This document shows, piece by piece, positions 18,057 to 25,437 of a stretch of DNA of 34,310 nt (the stretch's first letter is position 1; every line of letters begins with the position of its first letter). The notes beneath the pieces were generated by a model. It was not told the DNA's origin, did not search any database, and saw nothing but the letters and a program-made list of their open reading frames with translations. The translations under genes were made by a program, and so were the position numbers. This stretch comes from CAYFUR01 sp964346275. GTDB lineage: Bacteria > Sumerlaeota > Sumerlaeia > SLMS01. The stretch spans positions 1-34,310 of the forward strand of contig CAYFUR010000036.1 in the NCBI GenBank assembly GCA_964346275.1, given 5' to 3'.

Positions 18057-19111
18057 AGATCCTGGTGAAAATCCTGCTGATGGTGCTGGGCCTTCTGCTG
18101 CTCGCTCTCGTGATGGGTTATCTGGCCGGTTTTTTCAGCAAGACCATCGAGCCGGGAAGTGTGGCTCCACCGATGCCAGAGGCGAAGGGAGAGACTTTCC
18201 GCGTGGCCGCAGAAAGCGAGCGTGTCGAGGAGCAATCGCCGGGAACGATCCGGGCGAAGAATGAAACGTCTATCTCTGCGCGCATTACAGCTCGAATTCT
18301 CTCGATTACGGTTCGCTCGGGAGACAGCGTGGAAGAAGGCCAGATGCTGGTGACGTTGGACGACCGGGATTTGCAGGCGCGTTTGCGCCAGGCGGAAGAA
18401 TCGCTGCGGGCCGTGGAGGCGAGACTGGAGAATGCCCAGGCGGAATTCGAGCGGGTGGAGGAGCAATTCGAGAGCGGTGTCGTCGCAAAGTCCGCGCTGG
18501 ACCAGGCGCTGGCGAACGTGCGGTCGCTGGAAGCGGAAACGACCCGTGCCAAGCAGGCGGTGGACGAGTCGCAAACGACGCTGAGCTATGCGATGATCGA
18601 AGCGCCCATTTCCGGAAGGGTGGTCGACCGGTTTGCCGAGCCGGGAGATCTGGTTTCTCCCGGCGTCCCGATTCTGAGGCTTTATGATCCGGAAAGCTTG
18701 CGTCTCGAGGCGGATGTGCGCGAATCGCTGGCTACGACATTAAAACGCGGCGACGAGCTGCGTGTCTTCATCGACGCCCTCGAGAGCCAATACGATGTCG
18801 TTGTTGACGAAATTGTTCCCCAGTCGGACCCTGCATCGCGCTCTTTTATCGTCAAGGTGGCACTGCCGGATGCCGAGAACCTCTATCCGGGAATGTTCGG
18901 CCGGTTGCTGATTCCGCGAGGCGAAGTGGATCGGATGTATATACCCGGGAGCGCCGTGGAGCGTGTCGGCCAATTGGAATACGTGATACTGATAGACGGG
19001 GAGGATCCCGTGCGGCGATTCATCCAATCGGGCCGCCAGGGTCAAGACGGCCGTGTGGAGGTTCTCAGCGGGCTGTCGCCCGGCGACGTCATTCTCGCAA
19101 GCGCTGGATAG
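18053..19111 (+). CDS. RND efflux membrane-fusion (periplasmic adaptor) protein
   Basis: This 352-residue adaptor of the AcrA/HlyD type links the pump to an outer-membrane channel. A hydrophobic N-terminal helix (about 4-27) serves as anchor or signal. The first lipoyl half-motif is RITARILSITVRSGDSVEEGQ, followed by a coiled-coil hairpin (about 105-180, rich in Ala, Glu and Arg heptads). The second lipoyl half is APISGRVVDRFAEPGDLVSPG, then a beta-barrel and membrane-proximal domain. It overlaps the permease stop by four bases, so translation is coupled. Its stop is separated from the convergent purQ stop by one base. Confidence 0.93.
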   Translation: MKILVKILLMVLGLLLLALVMGYLAGFFSKTIEPGSVAPPMPEAKGETFRVAAESERVEEQSPGTIRAKNETSISARITARILSITVRSGDSVEEGQMLVTLDDRDLQARLRQAEESLRAVEARLENAQAEFERVEEQFESGVVAKSALDQALANVRSLEAETTRAKQAVDESQTTLSYAMIEAPISGRVVDRFAEPGDLVSPGVPILRLYDPESLRLEADVRESLATTLKRGDELRVFIDALESQYDVVVDEIVPQSDPASRSFIVKVALPDAENLYPGMFGRLLIPRGEVDRMYIPGSAVERVGQLEYVILIDGEDPVRRFIQSGRQGQDGRVEVLSGLSPGDVILASAG

Positions 19112-19112
19112 T

Positions 19113-19817
19113 TCAGGCTCCCGCGCGGGAAAGAGCGCCTTCGATGGATTGGAAGAGATATCGCCCGTCGGTGCCGCCGAGAATTCCTTCCATGGCCCGC
19201 TCAGGGTGGGGCATCATTCCCAGGATATTGCCCGGGCGATTCTGAATGCCGGCGATATTGCCGACGGAGCCGTTGGGATTGGCTTCTGGCGTGGCATTCC
19301 CGAGTTCATCGCAGTATTCAAAGACCACCTGCCCGCTTTCGTATAGCGCGTCCATGCCATCTTTGTCTATATGATAATTTCCTTCTCCATGGGCTATGGG
19401 AATGCGCAGCGCGCGTTCTTCCGGGATGGCATGAGTCCACGTTGTGTCGTGGTTAACAGGCTTGAGGTGAGTCCAGATACAGCGGAACTGCAGTCCGCGA
19501 TTGCGGTGGAGCGCGCCTGGGAGCAGGCCGCTCTCGCAGAGAATCTGGAATCCGTTGCAGATTCCAACCACCAAGCCGCCGTGGCGATGCTGCTCGCAGA
19601 CCGAATCCATGGCGCGGCTGAAGCGCGCCAGAGCTCCGCAACGCAAGTAGTCGCCATAGCTGAATCCACCGGGGATCAAGACAACATCGACGCTTTCCGA
19701 GAGCAGGTCGTTGTGCCAAAGAGATACCAGGTCCCAATTCATGAGCCGCGCGGCGCGGTGGATGTCCTGGTCGCAGTTTGACCCCGGGAATGTAATACAC
19801 GCGGCTTTGACGCTCAT
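19113..19817 (-). CDS. purQ: Phosphoribosylformylglycinamidine synthase, glutaminase subunit
   Basis: PurQ releases ammonia from glutamine for FGAM synthesis, working with PurL and PurS. The 234 residues form a class I glutamine amidotransferase with Cys87 in GICNGFQ and the His204/Glu206 pair in PHPER. PGSNCDQD at 10-17 and GGFSYGDYLRCG at 50-61 are PurQ hallmarks. Neither purL nor purS is in the window, so the complex's other genes lie elsewhere, as do purEK 15 kb away. ATG 19817 overlaps the rpiA stop (ATGA), so the two genes are translationally coupled. Confidence 0.95.
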   Translation of the reverse strand: MSVKAACITFPGSNCDQDIHRAARLMNWDLVSLWHNDLLSESVDVVLIPGGFSYGDYLRCGALARFSRAMDSVCEQHRHGGLVVGICNGFQILCESGLLPGALHRNRGLQFRCIWTHLKPVNHDTTWTHAIPEERALRIPIAHGEGNYHIDKDGMDALYESGQVVFEYCDELGNATPEANPNGSVGNIAGIQNRPGNILGMMPHPERAMEGILGGTDGRYLFQSIEGALSRAGA

Positions 19818-20524
19818 GCTGAGGCCTCCGTTCCCTTACGAAAGACGCGACGTTCCACGCCAGTTTCCGTTCCGATAATTAACTCGTCGCAAAAGCCGAC
19901 GAAGAGGCCGTATTCGAGGACGCCGGGGATTCCATCGAGCGCGATTGCTGTACTCTCCGGATCGGCGATGCCGCCGGCGAATTCGCAGTCGGCGATATAA
20001 TGCCCGTCGTCGGTGGTAAAGGGTTTGCCATCGGGGCCACGGCGGAGCACGGCGTTGCAGCCAAGCTTATCTTCGATGGCGCGGCATGTTAAGAGAGCGC
20101 AGAACCGGGCGATATCGACAGGCAAGGGGAAGCCTCTGCCGAGGATTTCAACCGGCTTGCGTGAATCGACAACGATGACGCGGTGGTTTGCGTTGTAGGC
20201 GACGATTTTTTCGCGGAGCAGGGCTCCGCCGCCGCCCTTGATCATGCGCCCCGATGCGTCAATCTGGTCGGCGCCATCAATATAGAGATCTATGCGCTCG
20301 TCACGGTCGGGTTCGGAGATGGGAATTCCGTATTTTTGAGCGATGGAAGCTGTTCGCAACGAGGAAGCGACTGCGCGTATATCGAGTTCACCGGCCTGGA
20401 ATCTTTCGCCGATGCGGCGAATGGCGATTTCCGATGTCGAGCCGGACCCCAGGCCAACGATCAGGCCGCTTTTCACGGAAGCGGCGGCGGCGAGTGCAGC
20501 CTGTTCTTTTTGCTGCTGAAACAC
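19814..20524 (-). CDS. rpiA: Ribose-5-phosphate isomerase A
   Basis: RpiA interconverts ribose-5-phosphate and ribulose-5-phosphate; ribose-5-phosphate feeds PRPP and thus purine synthesis, which fits coupling to purQ. Motifs are GLGSGST, DGADQID (most members have DGADE) and KGGGGALLREKIVA with the catalytic Lys and Glu. The frame is open up to 20767, but that extension runs through the 3' end of the CarD-like gene and has no Met. GTG 20524 is chosen because AGGGG lies six bases upstream and the product is 236 residues, close to the family's length. Confidence 0.9.
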   Translation of the reverse strand: MFQQQKEQAALAAAASVKSGLIVGLGSGSTSEIAIRRIGERFQAGELDIRAVASSLRTASIAQKYGIPISEPDRDERIDLYIDGADQIDASGRMIKGGGGALLREKIVAYNANHRVIVVDSRKPVEILGRGFPLPVDIARFCALLTCRAIEDKLGCNAVLRRGPDGKPFTTDDGHYIADCEFAGGIADPESTAIALDGIPGVLEYGLFVGFCDELIIGTETGVERRVFRKGTEASA

Positions 20525-20545
20525 TTCAAACCCCTTTTCCGCGGG

Positions 20546-20585
20546 AAAATCCAACGCCCCGGAGGCCTCAAAGGGCCCCGGGGCG
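20546..20585 (-). terminator. Terminator or attenuator between the CarD-like gene and rpiA
   Basis: On the minus strand CGCCCCGGGGCC (20585-20574) pairs with GGCCTCCGGGGCG (20567-20555), giving 12 base pairs with one bulged base and a six-base loop. TTGGATTTT follows. It sits just ahead of the rpiA ribosome binding site, so it may end the upstream transcript or limit read-through into rpiA-purQ. Confidence 0.55.
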
Positions 20586-20630
20586 AAAGTCTGCGTTGAG
20601 GCCGCTCGGGGAGGCAACCCCGTTGCGCCG

Positions 20631-21293
20631 TTATTCTTCTTTTTTCCCTTCGGTTTCGCTGGCTTTGTCTTCACTCTCTTGTTCTTCGGAGGAGCTTGTC
20701 TCAGAGGCTTCCTGGTTCTCTTCCTCCTCATCTTCGTATCCGAGGATTCCCATGGAGACACCGACACCGCTTTTCTTGGCGCGTTCTTTATCCTTTGCCA
20801 TCTTTTTCTTGTACATCTGGCGCAGGCCGTCGTTGATCTGCTCCATGACCTGAGACTTGCTGACCTGGCGGATGTAGGAAATCTCGTCGCAGAGAAACTT
20901 CTTCGCCTGATCCATGATTTCTTTCTCTTTGCCCTTCAGATCATCGGACTGATCGAGGATATAAAGGTCGCGGAGCAAGCGGGCGATCTTCATGGGGTCG
21001 CCGGATTTCATGATATCGCGGTAGTTGCTGTATTGCAGCCGGGCGTCATCGCGGTTGGGCGAAACGGGCTGTTTGAGACTTGCGAGGACGCGCTTGACTT
21101 CTTCCCGGTCCATGGGCCGGCGAATCCGGCGCTTTTCGATTTGATCCGCAGGGACATAGACTTTCGCATTCGCGGCGCTGAAGATGTAAACGGTCATTTC
21201 CTCGCCGTCCACTTTCATGCGCCGCATGCCCTCCATGGTGCAGATGCCATTCGTGGGCTCGATAATCGTTTCCCCGATATTGAATTTCATCAT
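20631..21293 (-). CDS. CarD-like transcriptional regulator with acidic tail
   Basis: CarD/CdnL proteins bind the RNA polymerase beta subunit and stabilise the open promoter complex. Residues 2-55 form the Tudor-like polymerase-interaction domain (KFNIGETIIEPTNGICTMEG, KVYVPADQIEKRRIR). Residues 62-145 form the helical DNA-binding part, including MKSGDPMKIARLLRDLY and GKEKEIMDQAKKFL. The Trp that CarD wedges into the minor groove is absent; Ala84 occupies its place, and the protein has no Trp at all. Residues 186-220 are an acidic Glu/Ser tail. Start ATG 21293 has AGGA 11 bases upstream; a second ATG follows directly. Residues upstream in the open frame overlap a leader terminator and are not coding. 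Confidence 0.85.
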   Translation of the reverse strand: MMKFNIGETIIEPTNGICTMEGMRRMKVDGEEMTVYIFSAANAKVYVPADQIEKRRIRRPMDREEVKRVLASLKQPVSPNRDDARLQYSNYRDIMKSGDPMKIARLLRDLYILDQSDDLKGKEKEIMDQAKKFLCDEISYIRQVSKSQVMEQINDGLRQMYKKKMAKDKERAKKSGVGVSMGILGYEDEEEENQEASETSSSEEQESEDKASETEGKKEE

Positions 21294-21343
21294 GATAGGC
21301 AATGTCCTGTTTCGCTGCGCTTTTTGGCTGGGTGGGTGTGTTG

Positions 21344-21372
21344 GATAAGAAAAAAAGAGTTCTTGCGAACTC
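21344..21372 (-). terminator. Intrinsic terminator upstream of the CarD-like gene
   Basis: On the minus strand GAGTTC (21372-21367), loop GCAA, GAACTC (21362-21357) is followed by seven T. It is 166 bases beyond the rsfS stop and about 50 bases before the CarD-like start. It probably ends the yqeK-rsfS transcript; if the CarD-like promoter lies upstream, it would act as an attenuator. Confidence 0.7.
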
Positions 21373-21461
21373 AATAAAGGGAGGGTAGCACACGACTTCT
21401 CCCCGATGGAAGGGAAAACTCCTCTCCCATAGCACAAAATTCATCGGTTTTTCACTGGACT

Positions 21462-21498
21462 GGGCCGCGTCCTTCAGTGCGTGGCGGAGTCGCGGCCC
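21462..21498. repeat. Inverted repeat downstream of rsfS
   Basis: GGGCCGCG (21462-21469) and CGCGGCCC (21491-21498) are perfect complements with a 21-base loop. The repeat lies 40-76 bases beyond the rsfS stop in the 244-base gap before the CarD-like gene. No T-tract follows on either strand. It could be a structured 3' end. Confidence 0.5.
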
Positions 21499-21537
21499 GC
21501 CCGGTGACATGGCTCTTTTTCTACGCTGTTTTCTTGT

Positions 21538-21927
21538 TTACTGAGAGCTGGCTTCTTCCAGCTCTTCAGACTCTTCCAAAACCTTTTCCCAATCGAGTTC
21601 CGTGGCGTCGCCCCAAAGTTTTTCGAGGCGATAGAAGGAGCGGGACTCGGGGCTCATGATGTGAATCACGACGTCGCCGTAGTCCAGGACCATCCAGTTG
21701 GCATCGCGTTCGGAATCCTGCTTGGGGGCCTTGTGGCCGACTTTGCGGAAGCCGTCCTGGATCGCGTCGGAGATCGCATGAAGCTGGATGCGGTTATTTC
21801 CGGTGCAGATCATGAAGGCGTCGGTGAAGTTGCAGAGTCCACGAAGGTCGAGCAGGGAGATATGTTCCGCTTTTTTTTCATCTGCAAAGCGGGCGGCCAG
21901 CGCCGCTTTCTGGAAAGTATCGAGCAC
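21538..21927 (-). CDS. rsfS: Ribosomal silencing factor RsfS
   Basis: RsfS (Iojap family) binds uL14 on the large subunit and blocks joining in poor conditions. The protein shows KKAEHISLLDLRGLCNFTDAFMICTG, the family's core beta-strand signature, then DYGDVVIHIMSPESRSFYRLEKLWGDA. The acidic C-terminal tail EESEELEEASSQ is normal. The start is uncertain. GGAGGA at about 21940-21945 touches TTG 21939 with no spacing, lies 12 bases before GTG 21927, and three bases before an ATT. GTG 21927 is used here (129 residues). It follows yqeK closely on the same strand, an arrangement widely seen as nadD-yqeK-rsfS; no nadD is present. Confidence 0.88.
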   Translation of the reverse strand: MLDTFQKAALAARFADEKKAEHISLLDLRGLCNFTDAFMICTGNNRIQLHAISDAIQDGFRKVGHKAPKQDSERDANWMVLDYGDVVIHIMSPESRSFYRLEKLWGDATELDWEKVLEESEELEEASSQ

Positions 21928-21961
21928 GATTGAAATCAATCCTCCATAGTTTGGGCGAGGG

Positions 21962-22546
21962 TTAGCCTTCCTCCAGCCAGGTTTTCATGCGCAGGGTGCG
22001 GCTGTGGAGGGGCCTGTTCTGGTTTCGCACATTGAGAACTTTCAGTTCGGCGATGCGGCGGGCAGCCTCTTTCATAGGGAGCGGCAGGATTTCGCGGCGG
22101 TATTGTTCGACCCCGTCAAAGCTGCGCGTCGGCTCCAGGAAATCGGCCACGTAAATTGCCATCGCAACAGCGCCTATGTTTTCGTTGCCGGTTGTATGCC
22201 AAGCGATCGCTTCGTGAATTTCCGGATCTTCGATGCCGTATTCCGTGCGGGCGACATGGGAGGCGCCGATGCCGTGCCACATGGCGGGAAACTCGAGATC
22301 CTCCTGGGTCAGATCCACGTCCCGGCAGGCCCGGGCGTATTGCTCCTGGGTTTCCCGCGGTTCGGATTTCAGCAAATCGTGAAAAAGGGCGGCGAGAAGG
22401 GTTTTTTCTTCATCGGCCTCCCATTGGAGGGCGAGGGAGACGGAGAGTCCTTCTACTCCCATGACGTGCGCGAGGCGCTTGGGCGAGAGCCGCTCTTGGA
22501 GGCGGTGTCTCAGTTGGGCTGCCAGCGGAGCAATTGCTGCGGAAAT
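21962..22546 (-). CDS. yqeK: YqeK-type HD-domain hydrolase (Ap4A hydrolase), probable ATT start
   Basis: YqeK cleaves diadenosine tetraphosphate symmetrically with a metal-dependent HD domain. Metal ligands seen are His27 in SPKRLAHV, His56-Asp57 in ALFHDLLK, then His in MWHGIGASH, AIAWHT and Asp in YVADFLEP. The first ATG (22462) would start after His27 and so cannot be right. Upstream, the frame is open only back to a TGA at about 22561, and it contains no ATG, GTG or TTG. ATT at 22546 follows AAAGGA by seven bases and gives 194 residues, matching the family's length. A CTG start slightly downstream is the alternative. It is encoded just upstream of rsfS. Confidence 0.82.
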   Translation of the reverse strand: MSAAIAPLAAQLRHRLQERLSPKRLAHVMGVEGLSVSLALQWEADEEKTLLAALFHDLLKSEPRETQEQYARACRDVDLTQEDLEFPAMWHGIGASHVARTEYGIEDPEIHEAIAWHTTGNENIGAVAMAIYVADFLEPTRSFDGVEQYRREILPLPMKEAARRIAELKVLNVRNQNRPLHSRTLRMKTWLEEG

Positions 22547-22672
22547 GGGAGCGTCCTTTCATTCAAAAAGGTCTTCTGGTTTAAGGCCATACCAATCCCG
22601 GCCGGAGATGCAAGCAAATTTCCGAAAGTTGGGGAAACGCCTTCCAACCTTCAGGGAATTGTCCGATACGGC

Positions 22673-23545
22673 TCAGTTGAGATCCGCGGGTTGGTTTTTC
22701 TCGATCTGTTCAATGTCTGCTCGAGCTTTTTGGAGAAGGGAAGCGGCATCGGCTTCCAGTTCGATCAGCCATCGTGGTTCTTCGCCCGGCTGGGCCGGGG
22801 GTTTTTCCTCGCTCCGCACGACGCGCGCGTTTTGCAAGCTCTCCTGAAGCAGAGCGGCATTGTCCGGCGCGATGGCGGCCCAACGGGCAATGGTCCAGCC
22901 GGGGCGTGGGGCGAGGGCGCCTAGTTCTTTTGTCAGCTGCTCCCGGGCCTTTTTCATGGCCTGGCGCTGGGCCCAGCTGCGCTGATTTAATTCGCTGGCG
23001 ATTTCCGTTTCCGGCGAGAATCCGCCCCCCTGGAGGAGCACCACCTCGGCAATAGGCTTGAGGGAAAGCTTCAGTGTGAGAGCAAGGCGGCCCTGGCCTC
23101 CGGAAACGACCTCTTCCGTCCATCCATTCTCCAGGGCGACACGCACTGCGGTGTCCACCGATGGATGCCGGCGGGCAAACTCTGCAATCGCCAGGTCCTG
23201 AGTTTCGCCAGGTGGCGCCTCGGCCGCCGGATAGTTCGCGATTCGCTCAGCTAGGGTTGCGATCGCTTTACGCCGGGCGTTGAGGCGTTTGACGGCGCCC
23301 TGGAGTCCGGGAGAAGAGCTGGCCGACCGGCTCAGCTCATAGCTTTCGGACGCTTCGAGAGTCAGGGTGTCCCAGGGGACGATGCGGCTTTGATGGCCGG
23401 GGGAGACGAGCTGGTCGCTGATCGGGGCCTCTCCGCTCGCCGTGACAAGGCGCCGATCATTTCCCCCTGTGGTGGCGCAGCCGAAAACCAGCCCGATCAG
23501 GATGGCCAGGACGAAGAAATTGCCAGGGAGGTTGGATGATCGCAT
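22673..23545 (-). CDS. Hypothetical lipoprotein
   Basis: This 290-residue protein has an N-terminal hydrophobic segment (about 8-22) ending in a lipobox-like VFGC, with Cys23 followed by ATTGGND, so it is probably a lipoprotein. The rest contains Ala/Glu/Arg-rich helices (about 75-120 and 195-225) and a beta-rich piece, GRLALTLKLSLKPIAEVVLL. I do not recognise a family. The open frame extends upstream into nusB; ATG 23545 is chosen because the signal sequence begins there, 13 bases after the nusB stop. It is probably co-transcribed with nusB. No clear Shine-Dalgarno sequence is visible. Confidence 0.7.
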   Translation of the reverse strand: MRSSNLPGNFFVLAILIGLVFGCATTGGNDRRLVTASGEAPISDQLVSPGHQSRIVPWDTLTLEASESYELSRSASSSPGLQGAVKRLNARRKAIATLAERIANYPAAEAPPGETQDLAIAEFARRHPSVDTAVRVALENGWTEEVVSGGQGRLALTLKLSLKPIAEVVLLQGGGFSPETEIASELNQRSWAQRQAMKKAREQLTKELGALAPRPGWTIARWAAIAPDNAALLQESLQNARVVRSEEKPPAQPGEEPRWLIELEADAASLLQKARADIEQIEKNQPADLN

Positions 23546-23558
23546 GGGCGAAGTTGCT

Positions 23559-24227
23559 TCAGCCGGATTCGCGGGGATGGTCTCGAAGGATACGATCCAG
23601 GATGCCATTAACCAGGCGCGGCGATTCGGAATCGCCGTATCGTTTGGCCAGTTCAATATACTCATTTATGATGACGCGGGGCGGGACGTCGGTGAAATAC
23701 AAAAGTTCGGTGGCACCAAGGCGAAGTGTGGCGGCGTCCTCGGCAATGAGGCGGCGAAGGCTCCAACTCTCGAGGGAACGATCGACGAGGTTGTCGATGC
23801 GCTGGCGGTTTTTGTCGAAGGTTTCCAGCAGGCGAATCGCGAATCCCTCGGGGTCAAAGAGGGTGTGAGCCGTTTCCAGAGCCTGGGCATGCTGGCGCAT
23901 GGAGTTGATTGCGTCGCGGCGCGTTGCGCCCACATCGAGGACAGTGCTGAGGGTGCCGCTTTCGACATTTTTGTGTTTTCGCTCGCTCACCGGTTTCTGA
24001 GCTTCTTTGAGGGCGCCGATAGCCTTGCGCAGCGTCGCAATCGCGGTGTTTGCCGAGCGGACGCTTTCTTCGAGTGATGCGATGGCTTCCTGGAATGACT
24101 CGACGGTGGTTGTTGCCTCAACGGCGCGCACTGAGCGCGACAGTTCGGAATCGGTAAAGGACTGGCAGAAAAGCACCTGAAGAGCAGTTTCCCGGCTTTG
24201 GCTGCGGTTGACTCGGGCTTTGGCCAC
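23559..24227 (-). CDS. nusB: Transcription antitermination factor NusB, with a large insertion
   Basis: NusB with S10 binds boxA RNA and aids antitermination of rRNA operons. The first helix is NRSQSRETALQVLFCQSF (7-24), and the C-terminal half (about 140-215) is typical: NLVDRSLESWSLRRLIAEDAATLRLGATELLYF, DVPPRVIINEYIELAKRYG and PRLVNGILDRI. Between them, about residues 25-120 are extra: a mostly helical, coiled-coil-like stretch, making 222 residues instead of about 140. GTG 24227 is chosen because AAGGAG lies upstream (12 bases) and homology begins right after; an in-frame TTG at 24299 is the alternative. A lipoprotein gene follows 13 bases downstream. Confidence 0.9.
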   Translation of the reverse strand: MAKARVNRSQSRETALQVLFCQSFTDSELSRSVRAVEATTTVESFQEAIASLEESVRSANTAIATLRKAIGALKEAQKPVSERKHKNVESGTLSTVLDVGATRRDAINSMRQHAQALETAHTLFDPEGFAIRLLETFDKNRQRIDNLVDRSLESWSLRRLIAEDAATLRLGATELLYFTDVPPRVIINEYIELAKRYGDSESPRLVNGILDRILRDHPRESG

Positions 24228-24345
24228 GGGTGGGGCGATCTCCTTCGAATTCGGACGCGTCCGGCGCGAGAGCGTCCGCAAGGCGCGGCTGGAAAGCAAT
24301 GGTTAATGCGCCCTTGCGTCTGGACCGGGAAGAGGCGGAGGGGAG

Positions 24346-24389
24346 TAAAAATCGGCCACGCCTCGGCTTAAGGAGGGCCGAGGCGCGGC
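24346..24389 (-). terminator. Intrinsic terminator after rpsN
   Basis: On the minus strand GCCGCGCCTCGGC (24389-24377) pairs with GCCGAGGCGTGGC (24367-24355), giving 13 pairs including one G-U, with a nine-base loop. CGATTTTTAC follows. It begins 24 bases after the rpsN stop and separates rpsN from nusB. Confidence 0.88.
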
Positions 24390-24412
24390 AAATCAGAATT
24401 TACGCGAGAGAG

Positions 24413-24718
24413 TTACCAGCTCGATTTTGTGACGCCGGTGATCTGGCCCTCGTGGGCGAGGCGGCGGAATTCGTTCCGGCAGAGGCCGAAATACGAAAGA
24501 TTGCCGCGCCCGCGGCCAGTGAGCTGGCAGCGCTTGCGATAACGCACCGGCGAACTGTTCCGCGGAAGCTTCTGAAGCTTATGGAAGGCTTCCATGCGCT
24601 CGTCGATATCGATCTCGGGATCGTTGACGATCTTCTTCAACTCGATCCGGCGTTCCCGGTACTTTTCGATCATTCTTTTGCGCTTCTTATTGCGAGCAAC
24701 AACGCTGGTTTTAGCCAT
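24413..24718 (-). CDS. rpsN: Small ribosomal subunit protein uS14 (zinc-free form)
   Basis: S14 is part of the 30S head and contacts 16S rRNA. The 101-residue protein is the long, zinc-independent form: it has no CxxC pairs and shows KLPRNSSPVRYRKRCQLTGRGRGN, then GLCRNEFRRLAHEGQITGVTKSSW. It stands alone here, away from the spc-type ribosomal operon, with its own terminator; isolated long-form rpsN genes often accompany a second zinc-binding copy elsewhere, which cannot be judged from this window. GGAAG lies five bases before ATG 24718. Confidence 0.96.
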   Translation of the reverse strand: MAKTSVVARNKKRKRMIEKYRERRIELKKIVNDPEIDIDERMEAFHKLQKLPRNSSPVRYRKRCQLTGRGRGNLSYFGLCRNEFRRLAHEGQITGVTKSSW

Positions 24719-24806
24719 ATTATCTTCCGGTGTGTCCTTTTTTCCTCGTTTTGTGGGCGTATTTACCCCTCGAAGACGCGCTATGGAGCGGCAAACGCGG
24801 GGCGGC

Positions 24807-24812
24807 TGTCAA
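24807..24812 (-). promoter_or_regulatory. Candidate -35 box for rpsN
   Basis: The minus strand reads TTGACA (24812-24807), a perfect sigma70 -35 element about 90 bases before the rpsN ATG. The best matching -10 (CCATAG, 24786-24781) is 20 bases away, so the promoter is only tentative. Confidence 0.28.
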
Positions 24813-24912
24813 GGGGTTTCGCGCTGAATACTTTCCGGCCCTATCCATGCTTGATACTAGTGGGGTATTCTCGGCAGATGAGACGTTATTCCAAGAAGAA
24901 AGGTGGATCGCG

Positions 24913-25350
24913 ATGACCTGGCAGGGGAAGATTTCCGCATTGTTTCTGGCTGGCGTGGTGTTGCTGGCCGTTGGAGGCCCGGGGCTGCTGGCCCAGCAAA
25001 ACCAGCAGGCCGACGGGGCGAAGGAAAAAGAGGTGCGCTACGAGAAGATCGTTTTTAGCCCGGACGAGGAACATTGGACGGAAAGGCATCTGAAGGCGCT
25101 GCAGGCGGAGCGCGATGTCGAGCAGTCCATTTATCTCTCCGCCGTGCAGATGGTGCGGATGCAGCGCGAGCAGGGGGATGCCTACAAGGCGATCCCGTTC
25201 CTGGAAGGACTGGCAAAACGCTCGCCTTCGCAGCCGCTGCGCAACGCCGTGCGTCGCCTGATCGTGGAGATCGCTCTGGACGATGGAGACTGGAAGAAGG
25301 CCGAAGAGCAGCTGAAGTTGATTATCGAGGAGAGTCTGCTCCAGATTTAA
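24913..25350 (+). CDS. Secreted or periplasmic small TPR-like protein
   Basis: This 145-residue protein has a clear signal peptide (hydrophobic core about 8-26, likely cleavage after GLLA, before QQ). The mature part is helical: ERDVEQSIYLSAVQMVRMQREQGDAYKAIPFLEGLAKRSP, then NAVRRLIVEIALDDGDWKKAEEQLKLIIEES. These are two TPR-like hairpins. ATG 24913 has AGGTGG six bases upstream; the open frame before it is not coding. It is monocistronic, with a strong terminator after it. Function is unknown; TPR hairpins suggest protein binding in the periplasm. Confidence 0.75.
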   Translation: MTWQGKISALFLAGVVLLAVGGPGLLAQQNQQADGAKEKEVRYEKIVFSPDEEHWTERHLKALQAERDVEQSIYLSAVQMVRMQREQGDAYKAIPFLEGLAKRSPSQPLRNAVRRLIVEIALDDGDWKKAEEQLKLIIEESLLQI

Positions 25351-25371
25351 GTCGAGCCCATTTTCCCGGAT

Positions 25372-25420
25372 GGAAAAAGAATCGGCGCCGGAATTTTACC
25401 CGGCGCCGGTTGTCTTTTTA
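25372..25420. terminator. Bidirectional intrinsic terminator
   Basis: CGGCGCCGG (25383-25391) and CCGGCGCCG (25400-25408) pair perfectly across an eight-base loop. TTGTCTTTTT follows on the plus strand and ATTCTTTTTC on the minus strand. It serves both the secreted protein gene and the convergent serine hydrolase gene. Confidence 0.9.
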
Positions 25421-25437
25421 CGGTCGGAGGATTGGGA

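Noticed and set aside
20525..20767. N-terminal extension of rpiA (about 81 residues, very basic)
   Set aside because: It is the open frame through the CarD-like gene's 3' end and a terminator hairpin, with no ATG near the fold; the GTG at 20524 gives a normal-length protein.
23546..23665. N-terminal extension of the lipoprotein gene into nusB
   Set aside because: The frame is a shadow of nusB; the signal sequence starts at ATG 23545.
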